From JABDIP01 sp965237625 (GTDB taxonomy: Bacteria > Pseudomonadota > Alphaproteobacteria > DSM-16000 > Inquilinaceae): a stretch of 64,000 nt of DNA. The translations under genes and the position numbers were made by a program. The stretch lies in the NCBI GenBank assembly GCA_965237625.1, contig CBDEGD010000039.1:52448-116447 (forward strand). Direction: 5' to 3'. The notes beneath the pieces were generated by a model. That model saw only the letters and a list, made by a program, of their open reading frames with translations, made no database searches and was not told where the DNA came from. Below, piece after piece: positions 17,848 to 26,635 of this stretch; positions within the stretch are counted from its first letter, which is position 1; each line of letters opens with the position of its first letter.

Positions 17848-19650
17848 CTATTTCTTGGCTTCGACGCCCTCGAGCACCGAGCCCGAGACATCGTCGATGG
17901 TCAGCGACGGATCGAGACAGAGGATCTCCTCGAACTCGTTCACGCCCTGGAGCTCGGTCCCCATCGAGATGTTCGTTACCCGCTCGAGAATGAACTCCAT
18001 TACCACCGGAACCTGATGCTCCTGCATCAACGCTTCCGCTTTTGCGAAAGCCTCCTTGAACTCGTTCGGGCTGCGAACCCGGATCGCCTTGCAGCCGAGT
18101 CCCTCGGCGACCGCCACGTGGTCGACGCCATAGCCCTGGATCTCGTCATTGTTGACGTTCTCGAAGGCGAGGCTGACCTGGAAGTCGATTTCGAAGCCGC
18201 GCTGCGCCTGACGGATCAGGCCGAGATAGGAGTTGTTCACCACCACATGCAGATAAGGGAGCTTGTGCTGGGCGCCGACAGCAAGCTCCTCGATCATGAA
18301 CTGAAAGTCATAGTCGCCGGAGAGCGCCACGATTTTGCGGTCGGGATCGGCGGCGCGCACGCCGAGCGCCGCCGGCAGGGTCCAGCCGAGCGGGCCCGCC
18401 TGGCCGCAATTGATCCAGTTCCTTGGCTTGTAGACATGGAGGAACTGAGCGCCGGCAATCTGCGATAGGCCGATGGTGGTGACGTAGCAGGTGTCCCGAT
18501 CGAACACCTCGTTCATTTCCTGATAGACCCGCTGCGGCTTCAGCGGCACCTCGTCGTAATGGGTCTTGCGGAGCATGTTCAGCTTGCGATGTTCGCACTC
18601 GCCGGCCCACTGGCTCCGGTCCTTCAGCTTGCCCTCGGCCTTCCAGGCCTTGGCGACATCCACCAATAGCTCCAATGCCGCCTTGGCGTCGGAGGCGATG
18701 CCGAGGTCGGGGTTGAAGACCCGGCCGATCTGGGTCGGTTCGATGTCGATATGAACGAATGTGCGGCCCTTGGTGTAGTTCTCGATGGTGCCGGTATGGC
18801 GGTTGGCCCAACGATTGCCGATGCCGAGCGCGAAGTCGGATTTGAGGAACGTGCTGTTGCCGTATCGGTGGCTGGTTTGGAGACCAACCATTCCGGCCAT
18901 CAGCTTGTGGTCGTCCGGTATGATGCCCCAGCCCATCAGGGTCGGGATCACGGGCACGCCCGTGATCTCGGCGAATTCGACCAGAAGGTCGGAGGCGTCG
19001 GCATTGATGATGCCGCCGCCGGCGACGATCAGCGGCCGCTCGGCCGCGTTCAGCATCGCGATCGCTTTCTCGACCTGAGCCCGCGAGGCCTTCGGCTTGT
19101 AGGCTTCCAGCGGCTCGTAAGACTCGATGTCGAACTCGATCTCGGCGAGTTGGACGTCGATCGGCAGGTCGATCAGCACAGGGCCGGGCCGGCCGGAGCG
19201 CATCAGGTGGAACGCCTTCTGGAAGACGCGCGGCACCTGGCCGGGCTCGAGCACGGTGGTCGACCACTTGGTCACCGGCTTCGCGATCGCCTCGATGTCG
19301 ACCGCCTGGAAATCCTCCTTGTGCAGCTTCGCTCTCGGCGCCTGGCCGGTGATGCAGAGGATCGGAATGCTGTCCGCGGAGGCGGAATAGAGCCCGGTGA
19401 TCATGTCGGTGCCGGCCGGTCCGGAGGTGCCGATACAGACCCCGATATTACCGGCCTTCGCCCGCGTGTAGCCTTCCGCCATGTGCGAGGCGGCCTCGAC
19501 ATGGCGCGCCAGGATATGCCTGACGGTCTGGCGCTCTTCGAGCACCGCATAGAGCGGGTTGATCGCAGCCCCGGGCACACCGAACGCGACGGTCACGCCC
19601 TCTTTCTCCAGAACCTGGACGGCTGCTTCAACGGCTTTCATTCTGGCCAT
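17848..19650 (-). CDS. gcl: Glyoxylate carboligase (tartronate-semialdehyde synthase)
   Basis: A 600-residue ThDP-dependent enzyme that joins two glyoxylates to tartronate semialdehyde and CO2. It has the three domains of the acetolactate synthase superfamily: the N-terminal Pyr domain (EKEGVTVAFGVPGAAINPLY, with Val at position 4 of that VTVAFGVPG stretch, consistent with Gcl, which lacks the usual catalytic Glu), a central FAD-type domain, and the C-terminal PP domain with GDYDFQFMIEEL and VNNSYLGLIRQAQ for ThDP/Mg binding. The length matches E. coli Gcl closely. It is preceded by puuD and followed by hyi, glxR and gck, giving a complete glycerate pathway. The assignment is strong. Confidence 0.95.
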   Translation of the reverse strand: MARMKAVEAAVQVLEKEGVTVAFGVPGAAINPLYAVLEERQTVRHILARHVEAASHMAEGYTRAKAGNIGVCIGTSGPAGTDMITGLYSASADSIPILCITGQAPRAKLHKEDFQAVDIEAIAKPVTKWSTTVLEPGQVPRVFQKAFHLMRSGRPGPVLIDLPIDVQLAEIEFDIESYEPLEAYKPKASRAQVEKAIAMLNAAERPLIVAGGGIINADASDLLVEFAEITGVPVIPTLMGWGIIPDDHKLMAGMVGLQTSHRYGNSTFLKSDFALGIGNRWANRHTGTIENYTKGRTFVHIDIEPTQIGRVFNPDLGIASDAKAALELLVDVAKAWKAEGKLKDRSQWAGECEHRKLNMLRKTHYDEVPLKPQRVYQEMNEVFDRDTCYVTTIGLSQIAGAQFLHVYKPRNWINCGQAGPLGWTLPAALGVRAADPDRKIVALSGDYDFQFMIEELAVGAQHKLPYLHVVVNNSYLGLIRQAQRGFEIDFQVSLAFENVNNDEIQGYGVDHVAVAEGLGCKAIRVRSPNEFKEAFAKAEALMQEHQVPVVMEFILERVTNISMGTELQGVNEFEEILCLDPSLTIDDVSGSVLEGVEAKK

Positions 19651-19678
19651 CTCCGGCCTCCTCTCTTTTCAGGATCTC

Positions 19679-20899
19679 TTAATCGACCGCGACCTTTGCG
19701 CCACCGGCGATCCAGGACGCCAACAGAGCCCGCTCCGCAGGCTCCATTTCGGTGATGTTGCTCGGCGGCATGGCGTGGGTCATCACGGCCTGGGCATTGA
19801 TGGCCCGCGCATGAAGTCGGATCTGGTCGGGCGTCTCGAGGACAACGCCCTTGGGCGCCACCGGCATGTCCGGCCAGAGCGGTTCGGTGGCGTGACACAT
19901 GCTGCAGCGAAACAGCACGATGTCCTCGACAGCCGCGAACGTCACCTGCTCCACCGCGGGCTCGGCGGCGGCCTGGCTTCCGTCCGACGCGGCGACCGGC
20001 GGAAAGCTGCTCAGCCAGATGACGAGAGCGAAGCCAGCGGCCGCGACGCCCCAGGTCCACCACGGGCTCGGCTTGCCCTTATGCTGCTCGTTGAAGAAGT
20101 GGCGGATCACCGCGCCGATTACCAGCACCAGCGCCAGGATCAGCCAGTTCCACCTGCTGGCATAGGCGAGCGGGTAATGGTTGCTGATCATCACGAACAA
20201 GACCGGCAGCGTCAGGTAATTGTTGTGCATCGAGCGCTGCTTCGCCACCTGCCCAAGCTTGGGATCCGGCTGCCGGCCGGCGATGAGGTCAGCCACGACC
20301 TTCTTTTGGTTGGGGATGATGACCATCAGCACGTTGGCCGCCATCATGGTGCCGACCAGCGCGCCCATCTGCATGTAGGCGCCACGCGCGCTGAGCAGCA
20401 GCGTGAACAGATAGGACAGCGCCACCAGCAGGATGAAGCCGATCGTCGCGAGGGCGACATCGTTCCGGCCAAGACCCGAGCGGCACATCAGATCGTAGGC
20501 AATCCAGCCAAGCACCAGGCCGGCGACGCTGATGGCCACGCCCTGCCAGACTTTCAGGTCGAGTACGTGATAGTCGATCAGGTAGAGCTCGGCGCCGAAA
20601 TAATAGACGATCACAAGCAGCGCGATGCCCGACAGCCAGGTCGCGTAGGCTTCCCATTTGAACCAGGTGAGTTCGTCCGGCATCCGGGCAGGGGCAACGA
20701 GATACTTCATCATGTGATAGAAGCCGCCGCCATGCACCTGCCACGTCTCGCCGGCGGCCCCATCGGGCAAGCCCTCGACGCGTTTGATGCTTGAATCGAG
20801 ATGAACGAAATAAAACGAACTACCGATCCAGGCGATGCCGGCTATCACATGCAGCCAACGAACGCCAAGGTCGAACCACTCCCAAACGATCTGTTCCAT
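19679..20899 (-). CDS. puuD: Membrane-bound urate hydroxylase with cytochrome c domain
   Basis: A 406-residue PuuD-type enzyme that oxidises urate to 5-hydroxyisourate at the membrane and passes electrons to the respiratory chain. The N-terminal about 300 residues form eight or nine transmembrane helices, beginning with WFDLGVRWLHVIAGIAWIGSSFYF. A C-terminal cytochrome c domain carries CSMCH near residues 330-335 and a probable Met ligand in THAMPPSN. The ATG at 20899 is preceded by AGGGAG at good spacing. It heads the leftward glyoxylate operon and lies divergent to a LysR gene. It replaces the soluble uricase, which is absent here. Confidence is high from architecture and context. Confidence 0.94.
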   Translation of the reverse strand: MEQIVWEWFDLGVRWLHVIAGIAWIGSSFYFVHLDSSIKRVEGLPDGAAGETWQVHGGGFYHMMKYLVAPARMPDELTWFKWEAYATWLSGIALLVIVYYFGAELYLIDYHVLDLKVWQGVAISVAGLVLGWIAYDLMCRSGLGRNDVALATIGFILLVALSYLFTLLLSARGAYMQMGALVGTMMAANVLMVIIPNQKKVVADLIAGRQPDPKLGQVAKQRSMHNNYLTLPVLFVMISNHYPLAYASRWNWLILALVLVIGAVIRHFFNEQHKGKPSPWWTWGVAAAGFALVIWLSSFPPVAASDGSQAAAEPAVEQVTFAAVEDIVLFRCSMCHATEPLWPDMPVAPKGVVLETPDQIRLHARAINAQAVMTHAMPPSNITEMEPAERALLASWIAGGAKVAVD

Positions 20900-21055
20900 G
20901 GTTCTTGCTCCCTGCTTTGCGGCACTGCGGTTCGCAAATAGGCCGCTTTGCTTTCGGATAGGCTAGCGGTGGACCGTCAACCGGATAAGCCGGGAATTGT
21001 GTGTTGCTCTTTCAAAAATATACGAACAATGGCACGCTTCCGGCGGGAGTGGCCG

Positions 21056-22039
21056 ATGGCGCTGTTGGAAAACATTCGCACCTATGTGCGCGTCGTGGAG
21101 ATGGGAAGCCTATCCGCCGCCGGGCGCGACCTGCGCTTGTCGCCCGCCGTGGTGAGTCATCGTCTTCGCCAGCTTGAGAACCATCTGGGTGTCCGACTTC
21201 TCAACCGGACAACCAGGCAGCTGCAGCCGACCGACCACGGTCGCGCTTTTTATGAGGCCAGCCAGGATGTGATGAGCGCGGTCGACCATGCGGAGAGCGT
21301 TGCCGCGGAGTCCGGGCTCAATCCGCAAGGCTCCCTCAAGGTGACCGCGCCCCTGGGCTTTGGCCGCCGCATCCTCGGACCGCTCGTGCCGAAATTTCAG
21401 TCGCAATATCCGAGGATCGACATGCGGCTTCGGCTTTCGGAGCATTTGCTGGACCTGCTCGAAGAGGCGGTCGACGTGGCCGTGCGCATGGCGATTTTGA
21501 CGGATTCGAACCTCATCGCTCGGAAGATCGCCGATTGCCCGCGCGTATTGGCCGCCGCGCCGTCCTATCTGGAGCAGAACGGCACGCCCCTGGTGCCGAA
21601 CGACCTGCTCGAGCACCGCTGTCTGCTGCTGCGTTATCCGGGCTCAGCCCAGTTCCGCTGGACCCTCGAAACGCCCGATGGCCCGCTCTCTCTGCCGGTC
21701 GGCGGCCCCCTCGATGCCGATGACGGCGATGTCCTTACCGAATGGGCGCTCAAAGGCCAGGGCATCGTGTTGAAGCCGATTTGGGAGATCGCGTCCTATT
21801 TGCGGAGCGGCGAACTGCGACCCATCCTGCTCGATTTTCCACTTGAGCCGCTGACGCTGGCGGTCATCTATCCGCATCGTCGATTCCTGTCGGCGCGCGT
21901 CCGGGTATTCGCGGACTTCATGATCGAGCATGGCGCAAACGCCGTCAGATCCTGCCTTGGCGGCCTGGAGCTTCCGCTGTCAAGGACTCGCGCTTCGACG
22001 CAACCAGACGGTCCCAGCATCGACATCACCACCGCGTGA
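21056..22039 (+). CDS. LysR family transcriptional regulator
   Basis: A 327-residue LysR regulator. The N-terminal winged helix-turn-helix is ENIRTYVRVVEMGSLSAAGRDLRLSPAVVSHRLRQLENHLGVRLLNRTTRQLQPTDHGRAFYE, and the remainder is the periplasmic-binding-protein-like effector domain. I chose the ATG at 21056 because the helix-turn-helix begins there; earlier in-frame ATGs at 21029 and 20948 would add unlikely extensions. It is divergent from puuD with about 155 bp between starts, so it is the obvious candidate to control puuD-gcl-hyi-glxR-gck, probably in response to a purine-pathway metabolite. The effector is inferred, not shown. An unusual substitution (PAVVSHRLRQLE, where many have SAVSRQI) places it in the CrgA-like subgroup. 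Confidence 0.9.
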   Translation: MALLENIRTYVRVVEMGSLSAAGRDLRLSPAVVSHRLRQLENHLGVRLLNRTTRQLQPTDHGRAFYEASQDVMSAVDHAESVAAESGLNPQGSLKVTAPLGFGRRILGPLVPKFQSQYPRIDMRLRLSEHLLDLLEEAVDVAVRMAILTDSNLIARKIADCPRVLAAAPSYLEQNGTPLVPNDLLEHRCLLLRYPGSAQFRWTLETPDGPLSLPVGGPLDADDGDVLTEWALKGQGIVLKPIWEIASYLRSGELRPILLDFPLEPLTLAVIYPHRRFLSARVRVFADFMIEHGANAVRSCLGGLELPLSRTRASTQPDGPSIDITTA

Positions 22040-22283
22040 TACCAAAGACATAGATAATAGCCGATTTCACCGCTCTCCCATTTCCGCCCGTTAGCCGCGG
22101 TCCGCGCGGTGGTGCAGTGCACCACAAGCGGGCCGCAACGCGGCGGGCGGTGGCGCCTATTGGCCCTTTCGAGTGCGTTGCGACGCTTGCCCGATGCGCT
22201 GCATCGCGCCGCACGCCGCGCCTGCCCGAATGGGCCAAAAGGCACCATGAATTCGGTTATTGTCTATGTCCCTTGGTATGAGC

Positions 22284-22661
22284 TCAACTGCCGCGATAGG
22301 TCGTATAGCCGAATGGCGTAAGCAACAGTGGGACGTGGTAGTGCCTGGCCGGCTCCGAGATGCCGAAGCGCAGAGGTACGAGATCGAAGAACAAAGGCTC
22401 CGCCAGCACGAGCCCCTGCGCGCGGAAATAGTCACCGGCGGCAAAGACCAACTGATAAGTACCGGCGACCATGCCCTCTCCGGCCAGCAAAGGGGCATTG
22501 CACCGGCCGTCGGCATTGGTCGTGACGGTCACGATCGGGATTGGCTCCCCACCGTCAAGCCGGAACAGATCAACCTGAAGCCCTGCGGCCGGCAGTCCGG
22601 TGGCCGTATCGAGAACATGGGTCGTGAGACGACCTGCCGATGACTCGCTGCTCTGTCCCAT
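22284..22661 (-). CDS. uraH: 5-hydroxyisourate hydrolase
   Basis: A 125-residue transthyretin-related hydrolase that opens the 5-hydroxyisourate ring to OHCU. The family signatures are present: LTTHVLDTATGLPAAGL at residues 12-28 with the catalytic His, TNADGRC in the middle, RHYHVPLLLTPFGYTTYRGS at the C-terminus with the second His cluster and the diagnostic Y-R-G-S ending. There is no signal peptide. It is separated from the other urate genes by the LysR gene and transcribed leftward, ending about 245 bp from the LysR stop. It provides the step between puuD and uraD. The assignment is certain. Confidence 0.96.
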   Translation of the reverse strand: MGQSSESSAGRLTTHVLDTATGLPAAGLQVDLFRLDGGEPIPIVTVTTNADGRCNAPLLAGEGMVAGTYQLVFAAGDYFRAQGLVLAEPLFFDLVPLRFGISEPARHYHVPLLLTPFGYTTYRGS

Positions 22662-22920
22662 GACACCCCCCCCTTTAGATTGAGAGCCTTGAACCGTCGA
22701 AAGACTGGTCAGAACGGCCTCTCGTCATGGCCCGACGGCCCGATGCAGTGTCGGATTAACCGAGGGTCGAGCGGGATACAACGGCGCTACGTTGAAAGGA
22801 CTTTCAAACAACTCCGAAAAGCCGTCTCAGTCCGGATGGCATACACTGCCTTGTGACGAGACCGCACCCATCACCCGGTCTCACCCACATGCTTCCAATT
22901 CAATAGGACACAGACCAACC

Positions 22921-23625
22921 ATGAGATCGATGCTGGCAGTCACACCGGGCTTCTCGCTGGCAATCGCCCTGCTCTTGTCGATTGTCGTGCCCGGATATGC
23001 GCAAGTGCCTCCGTCGGAGGGCGAAATCAATGACTATCGCAATCTGCATAAAGCCGCCCATAACGGCGACGTCGCCGCAATTCGCAGAATCGCGTCCCAG
23101 GGACCGGACCTGGAAATGGAGGATGCGGCCGGTCGGACGCCGCTTCACGTGGCGGCCTTCGCATCTCAGGAAGGCGCGGTGCGCGCGCTCGCGGTGGCGG
23201 GTGCCGATTTGAATGCGCTCGATGGCCGACGCTATGACATCGTGACGATCGCGGCGGTTGCGAACGATGTGCAGATGGTCGACCTCGCTCTTTCCCTTGG
23301 CGCGGATCCCCGAAACGTCACCAGTCCCTATGACGGAACCGCGCTGATCGCCGCCGCTCATCTCGGTCACCACGAAGTGGTCAAGCGCCTGATCGACGCC
23401 GGCGCGCCCCTCGACCATGTCAACAATCTCGGCTGGACCGCGTTGATGGAGGCCGTGGTCCTCGGCGACGGCGGAGCGGACCAAATTGAGACTCTGCGCG
23501 CACTAGTCGACGCCGGCGCGGACTCGACGATTGCCGACCGACAGGGCGATACTCCGCTCGGCCACGCCCGGGCGCGCGGCTATTCTGAAATGATCGCGAT
23601 CCTCGGGGCGGCGCAACAGCGCTGA
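22921..23625 (+). CDS. Secreted ankyrin-repeat protein
   Basis: A 234-residue protein with a Sec signal peptide (residues 1 to about 25, cleavage near GYA-QVPP) followed by five or so ankyrin repeats: LHKAAHNGDVAAIRRIASQGPD, AAGRTPLHVAAFASQEGAVRALAVAGAD, TALIAAAHLGHHEVVKRLIDAGAP, GWTALMEAVVLGDGG and GDTPLGHARARGYSEMIAIL. The frame extends upstream to 22792, but the ATG at 22921 is the one that leaves a proper signal peptide. Bacterial periplasmic ankyrin proteins of this type usually act as scaffolds or protective partners (for example with catalase), but no partner is visible here. It is the last gene before the tRNA-associated insertion. Confidence 0.88.
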   Translation: MRSMLAVTPGFSLAIALLLSIVVPGYAQVPPSEGEINDYRNLHKAAHNGDVAAIRRIASQGPDLEMEDAAGRTPLHVAAFASQEGAVRALAVAGADLNALDGRRYDIVTIAAVANDVQMVDLALSLGADPRNVTSPYDGTALIAAAHLGHHEVVKRLIDAGAPLDHVNNLGWTALMEAVVLGDGGADQIETLRALVDAGADSTIADRQGDTPLGHARARGYSEMIAILGAAQQR

Positions 23626-23697
23626 ACGCGTGTGCCATGCGCCGCTGGTCACGCTGACCAAGGTGCCTGCGGCGGGCACCAGTTAGGCGCATGGTGA

Positions 23698-23871
23698 TCA
23701 TAAATCGAGGACGACCCGCCCCGTCGGCCGGGAACGGCAAATCCGCACTTCGCTCGCAAGAGGTAGGTCGAGCGGCTCCTCGAAATAAGTAACCTCGCCC
23801 TCGCGGATGGTGCAGCGTCAGGAATTGCAGATACCGCTCCGGCAGCTGAACTCAGGAGACAGCGCCGGCAT
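23698..23871 (-). pseudogene. C-terminal remnant of a 2Fe-2S ferredoxin domain with an internal stop
   Basis: Read leftward, this stretch encodes a plant-type ferredoxin C-terminus: ALSPEFSCRSGICNS, then a TGA stop, then RCTIREGEVTYFEEPLDLPLASEV and ICRSRPTGRVVLDL before the final TGA at 23698-23700. The normal family sequence reads CRSGICGTC followed by a third and fourth Cys; here the second CxxC is disrupted by the stop and substitutions. Only the last about 57 codons remain, with no N-terminal oxidoreductase module upstream. The homologous full-length proteins are MOSC- or flavin-reductase-linked ferredoxins. It is a decayed fragment next to the integration site. Confidence 0.7.
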
Positions 23872-23889
23872 TTTGTCGCTAGCGGCTGG

Positions 23890-23926
23890 CAGCAAGAAGC
23901 CCGCCCCGGTATCCCGGGACGGGCTA
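23890..23926 (-). terminator. Terminator of the initiator tRNA (leftward)
   Basis: On the minus strand AGCCCGTCCCGGG and CCGGGGCGGGCT form a hairpin followed by TTCTT, located 16 bp after the tRNA 3' end. It marks the left side as the original chromosomal flank of the tRNA gene. Confidence 0.75.
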
Positions 23927-23941
23927 AGCCGTTGTTATGTT

Positions 23942-23986
23942 TGGTTGCGGGGGTAGGATTTGAACCTACGACCTTCAGGTTATGAG
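23942..23986 (-). tRNA. 3' half of initiator tRNA-Met (CAT), probable attachment site
   Basis: The minus strand carries the CTCATAA anticodon loop, the 3' side of the anticodon stem, a GTAGG-TTCAAAT-CCTAC T-arm, the acceptor 3' strand CCCCGCA, discriminator A and CCA. This matches initiator tRNA of alphaproteobacteria. To the right of the anticodon loop the sequence departs from tRNA: there is no D-arm or 5' acceptor strand. This is what a tyrosine-recombinase integration leaves when it recombines into the 3' half of a tRNA gene. The integrase gene begins 177 bp away. The intact tRNA should lie at the opposite end of the element; I did not find it in this window. Confidence 0.82.
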
Positions 23987-24162
23987 TCAGTTCCCGGAGG
24001 ACTTAATACCGCGTTGATTCGGACACGCAAATTCGCTGCTACCACAATAGAGTCTGATATTGCTTGATATATTGCTGGACACCCACAGCCATTCGACGAC
24101 ATTGTGCGACACCGACGCACGATCGGTGCGCGGACACAATGCGGACATGGACTGGCGAGGTC

Positions 24163-25386
24163 ATGGCAGAGAAAATCTCGGACAGGCTGGCCAAAACGCT
24201 CACCCTGCCAGACAAGAGCAGCCGCATCACGTATGACATCGAGGTAAAGGGATTCGGCCTCCGGGTCACCGCCGCTGGAGCACGGTCTTTCGTGCTCAAC
24301 TATCGGATTGACGGCCGCGAACGCCGTTACACCATAGGCTCCTTTCCGGATTGGTCGGTGGCGTCAGCACGGGAGGAAGCGAAGCGGCTGAAGCGGCAGG
24401 TGGACCTCGGCCATGACCCGATGGCCACGCGGCACGCCGAGCGGGCTGCGCCGACCGTCGCCGAGTTGGCCGCACGTTATCTCGAGGAACACGCAATCCG
24501 CAAAGTGCCGCGGGCGCAGAAGGACGACCAGGCGATGATCGAGACCTTCGTCCTGCCGACGATCGGTCGACTGAAGGTGCTCGACGTCCGCCGTGACGAC
24601 ATCGACCAGTTGCACAGGGAGGTGAGCCGCAAACGGCCAATTCGCGCCAACCGCCTGGCGCAGATGCTGTCAAAGATGTTCAACCTCGCCGTGCGCTGGG
24701 AGTACTGTGCCGACAATCCCGTCAGGGGGATCCAGCGCAATCCGGAAGAGAGACGCAACCGGTATCTGTCCGGCGACGAGCTTCGGCGCCTTATTGAAGT
24801 GCTTGCTGAGCACCCAAACCAGAAGTCCGCTAACGTCATCCGGCTGCTGCTCCTCACCGGTGCGCGCCGTGGCGAGGCGCTGAACGCAGCCTGGGACCAG
24901 TTCGACCTCCGTACCGGCGTCTGGACCAAGCCCAGCGCGCACACCAAGCAAAAGAAGGAGCACCGCGTGCCGTTGTCGGCCCCGACGTTGGAGCTACTTT
25001 CGGAAATAAAGGCACGAGCCGACCCCTCCCCTTACCTCTTTTCCGGCCGCACGCCGGAAAAGCCGATGGTCGAGCTCAAGAATTTCTGGGCCGGGGTCTG
25101 CAAGAGGGCGAGGTTGGAGGACTGCAGGATACACGACCTGCGGCACACCTATGCGAGCATCCTCGCAAGCTCTGGTCTTTCCCTGCCCATTATCGGCGCC
25201 CTGCTCGGACATACGCAACCGAACACCACCGCCCGGTATAGCCATCTTTTCGACGACCCGCTTCGCGAGGCCACTGAGCGTGTTGGAGCGTTCCTGAATG
25301 GCATCGGTGCGGACCCAAACGGCACAACGGCTCAACCGGGTTCAGCAAGACGCGATATTCGTGACGGGCAGCGGGGGAGATCGTAA
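24163..25386 (+). CDS. Tyrosine recombinase / integrase
   Basis: A 407-residue integrase of the tRNA-targeting island type. The N-terminal arm-binding domain (ITYDIEVKGFGLRVTAAGARSF) is followed by a SAM-like core-binding domain (about residues 85-170) and a catalytic domain with Arg in LLLTGARRGEAL (near 229), Lys in TKQKKEHRVPL, HDLRH (near 323), LLGHTQ and the nucleophile Tyr in ARYSHLF (near 358). All catalytic residues are intact. I chose the ATG at 24163; the frame opens at 24064, but the first residues there are not conserved. It lies immediately next to the tRNA 3' fragment and points away from it, the standard layout for an integrated element. Confidence 0.93.
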   Translation: MAEKISDRLAKTLTLPDKSSRITYDIEVKGFGLRVTAAGARSFVLNYRIDGRERRYTIGSFPDWSVASAREEAKRLKRQVDLGHDPMATRHAERAAPTVAELAARYLEEHAIRKVPRAQKDDQAMIETFVLPTIGRLKVLDVRRDDIDQLHREVSRKRPIRANRLAQMLSKMFNLAVRWEYCADNPVRGIQRNPEERRNRYLSGDELRRLIEVLAEHPNQKSANVIRLLLLTGARRGEALNAAWDQFDLRTGVWTKPSAHTKQKKEHRVPLSAPTLELLSEIKARADPSPYLFSGRTPEKPMVELKNFWAGVCKRARLEDCRIHDLRHTYASILASSGLSLPIIGALLGHTQPNTTARYSHLFDDPLREATERVGAFLNGIGADPNGTTAQPGSARRDIRDGQRGRS

Positions 25387-25470
25387 GAATAGGGTCATTG
25401 CGCGACTCTCTGACCCACAGTCGAGCTGCGGCGATAGCAGAATGAGGTTGCCGACTGATGTTGCCCTCAA

Positions 25471-26469
25471 ATGCTGAGAGCTAGAGTGCCGATGGAGCGG
25501 GATCCTCCTGGCGGCCTGCCGCTCTCGCATGCACTCAAGACCTATGTCGATCCCGAGATTGCGACTGCTCAGAAGGATCCAGAAGACGGTGCGTCTCACC
25601 GGTCGGCTGAACTATCCGGCGGCCCGGAAGCGAAACAATCACCGGCTGGAGACCCGCTCGGAGAAGCCATCGGGGATCTCTGGACGCGACTGAGTAATAG
25701 CGAGCTTATCGCCTGGGCCGCCGATGGTACTCCGTCAGCCCTGCGAATCCCCGTTCCCGCCGAACTCTGGCAGCTGCTGACACTTGAGGATCTGAGTGCG
25801 TCCATCGTCGCTCGGGCGGATGGGCGCCGCTTTTTTGGAGTTAAGGTCTACAGAGCCGCTGACATCGATGAGTGGCGACGTGGCGTCCCTTTATCGCGGG
25901 CTGCCGAACTGCTGGCTCCGGAGTCCTGGTCGCTGTACCGACAAAACTACGATCACATGTTCGTAATCGGTGATCCGGTCAGAGAACAACGGAACCACCG
26001 CGCATCGAAGGCGCGTATCGATGTAAAGATGTGCCTAATTTCGCATTTCGTGGACAGCGCCCTGGAACTCCGCACGCTGCGTCCGCCCGGCGATCCCGCC
26101 GCAAAATGGACATCGCTGTCGAGCGATGTCGTCGAAGCGATGTTTCACGAGACAGTGGACATCGAAGCGTCGACAATTCAGATGCCCAGCCGGGGCGAAG
26201 TAGTTGTGCGGGCTTTCCTAGCCGGCTCCGCTGAAGGCGTGTTCGGGCCGCCTGAGGTCGGACCGCCGAACAAGAGGCGCTACATATATGCCCAAGTGGG
26301 CGAGGCCTGGGACGCACTCCCGGATGCCGAGAAATCAAAGATCCAGCGCCGGGGCGGAAAAACGGAGATCGCGAAGGCGATCCAAATGACGATGCCGCGT
26401 GTCCCGCTCGCATCCGTCGAGCGTGAGCTGCGCCATTTGCGTGAACTTCCAAGCAAACCGGAAAACTGA
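25471..26469 (+). CDS. Hypothetical protein of the integrated element
   Basis: A 332-residue protein that I do not recognise. It lacks a signal peptide and membrane segments. The N-terminal third is rich in Asp, Glu and Pro and may be disordered (residues 1-75). The middle contains WTRLSNSELIAWAADGTPSALRIPVPAELW and RRFFGVKVYRA, and the C-terminal about 60 residues (GEAWDALPDAEKSKIQRRGGKTEIAKAIQMTMP...ERELRHLRELP) look like a small helical DNA-binding or regulatory domain. An alternative start is the ATG at 25492. It sits between the integrase and an AlpA-like regulator, a position where satellite elements carry replication or immunity regulators. Function unknown. Confidence 0.65.
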   Translation: MLRARVPMERDPPGGLPLSHALKTYVDPEIATAQKDPEDGASHRSAELSGGPEAKQSPAGDPLGEAIGDLWTRLSNSELIAWAADGTPSALRIPVPAELWQLLTLEDLSASIVARADGRRFFGVKVYRAADIDEWRRGVPLSRAAELLAPESWSLYRQNYDHMFVIGDPVREQRNHRASKARIDVKMCLISHFVDSALELRTLRPPGDPAAKWTSLSSDVVEAMFHETVDIEASTIQMPSRGEVVVRAFLAGSAEGVFGPPEVGPPNKRRYIYAQVGEAWDALPDAEKSKIQRRGGKTEIAKAIQMTMPRVPLASVERELRHLRELPSKPEN

Positions 26470-26635
26470 TCCGCCTTCCGGGAAACTTCCGCTTCGACTG
26501 CAGCGTCTTGACGGCGCAATTATCTCGGCTCTGCATAGGAATCACAGGAGCCAACAATGGCGGGCCCACCGTCAGCATCGGCGGCTGACTTACCCGCAGA
26601 TCTCTATCTGCGCTCAAGCCCACGAGCCTGTCGGC

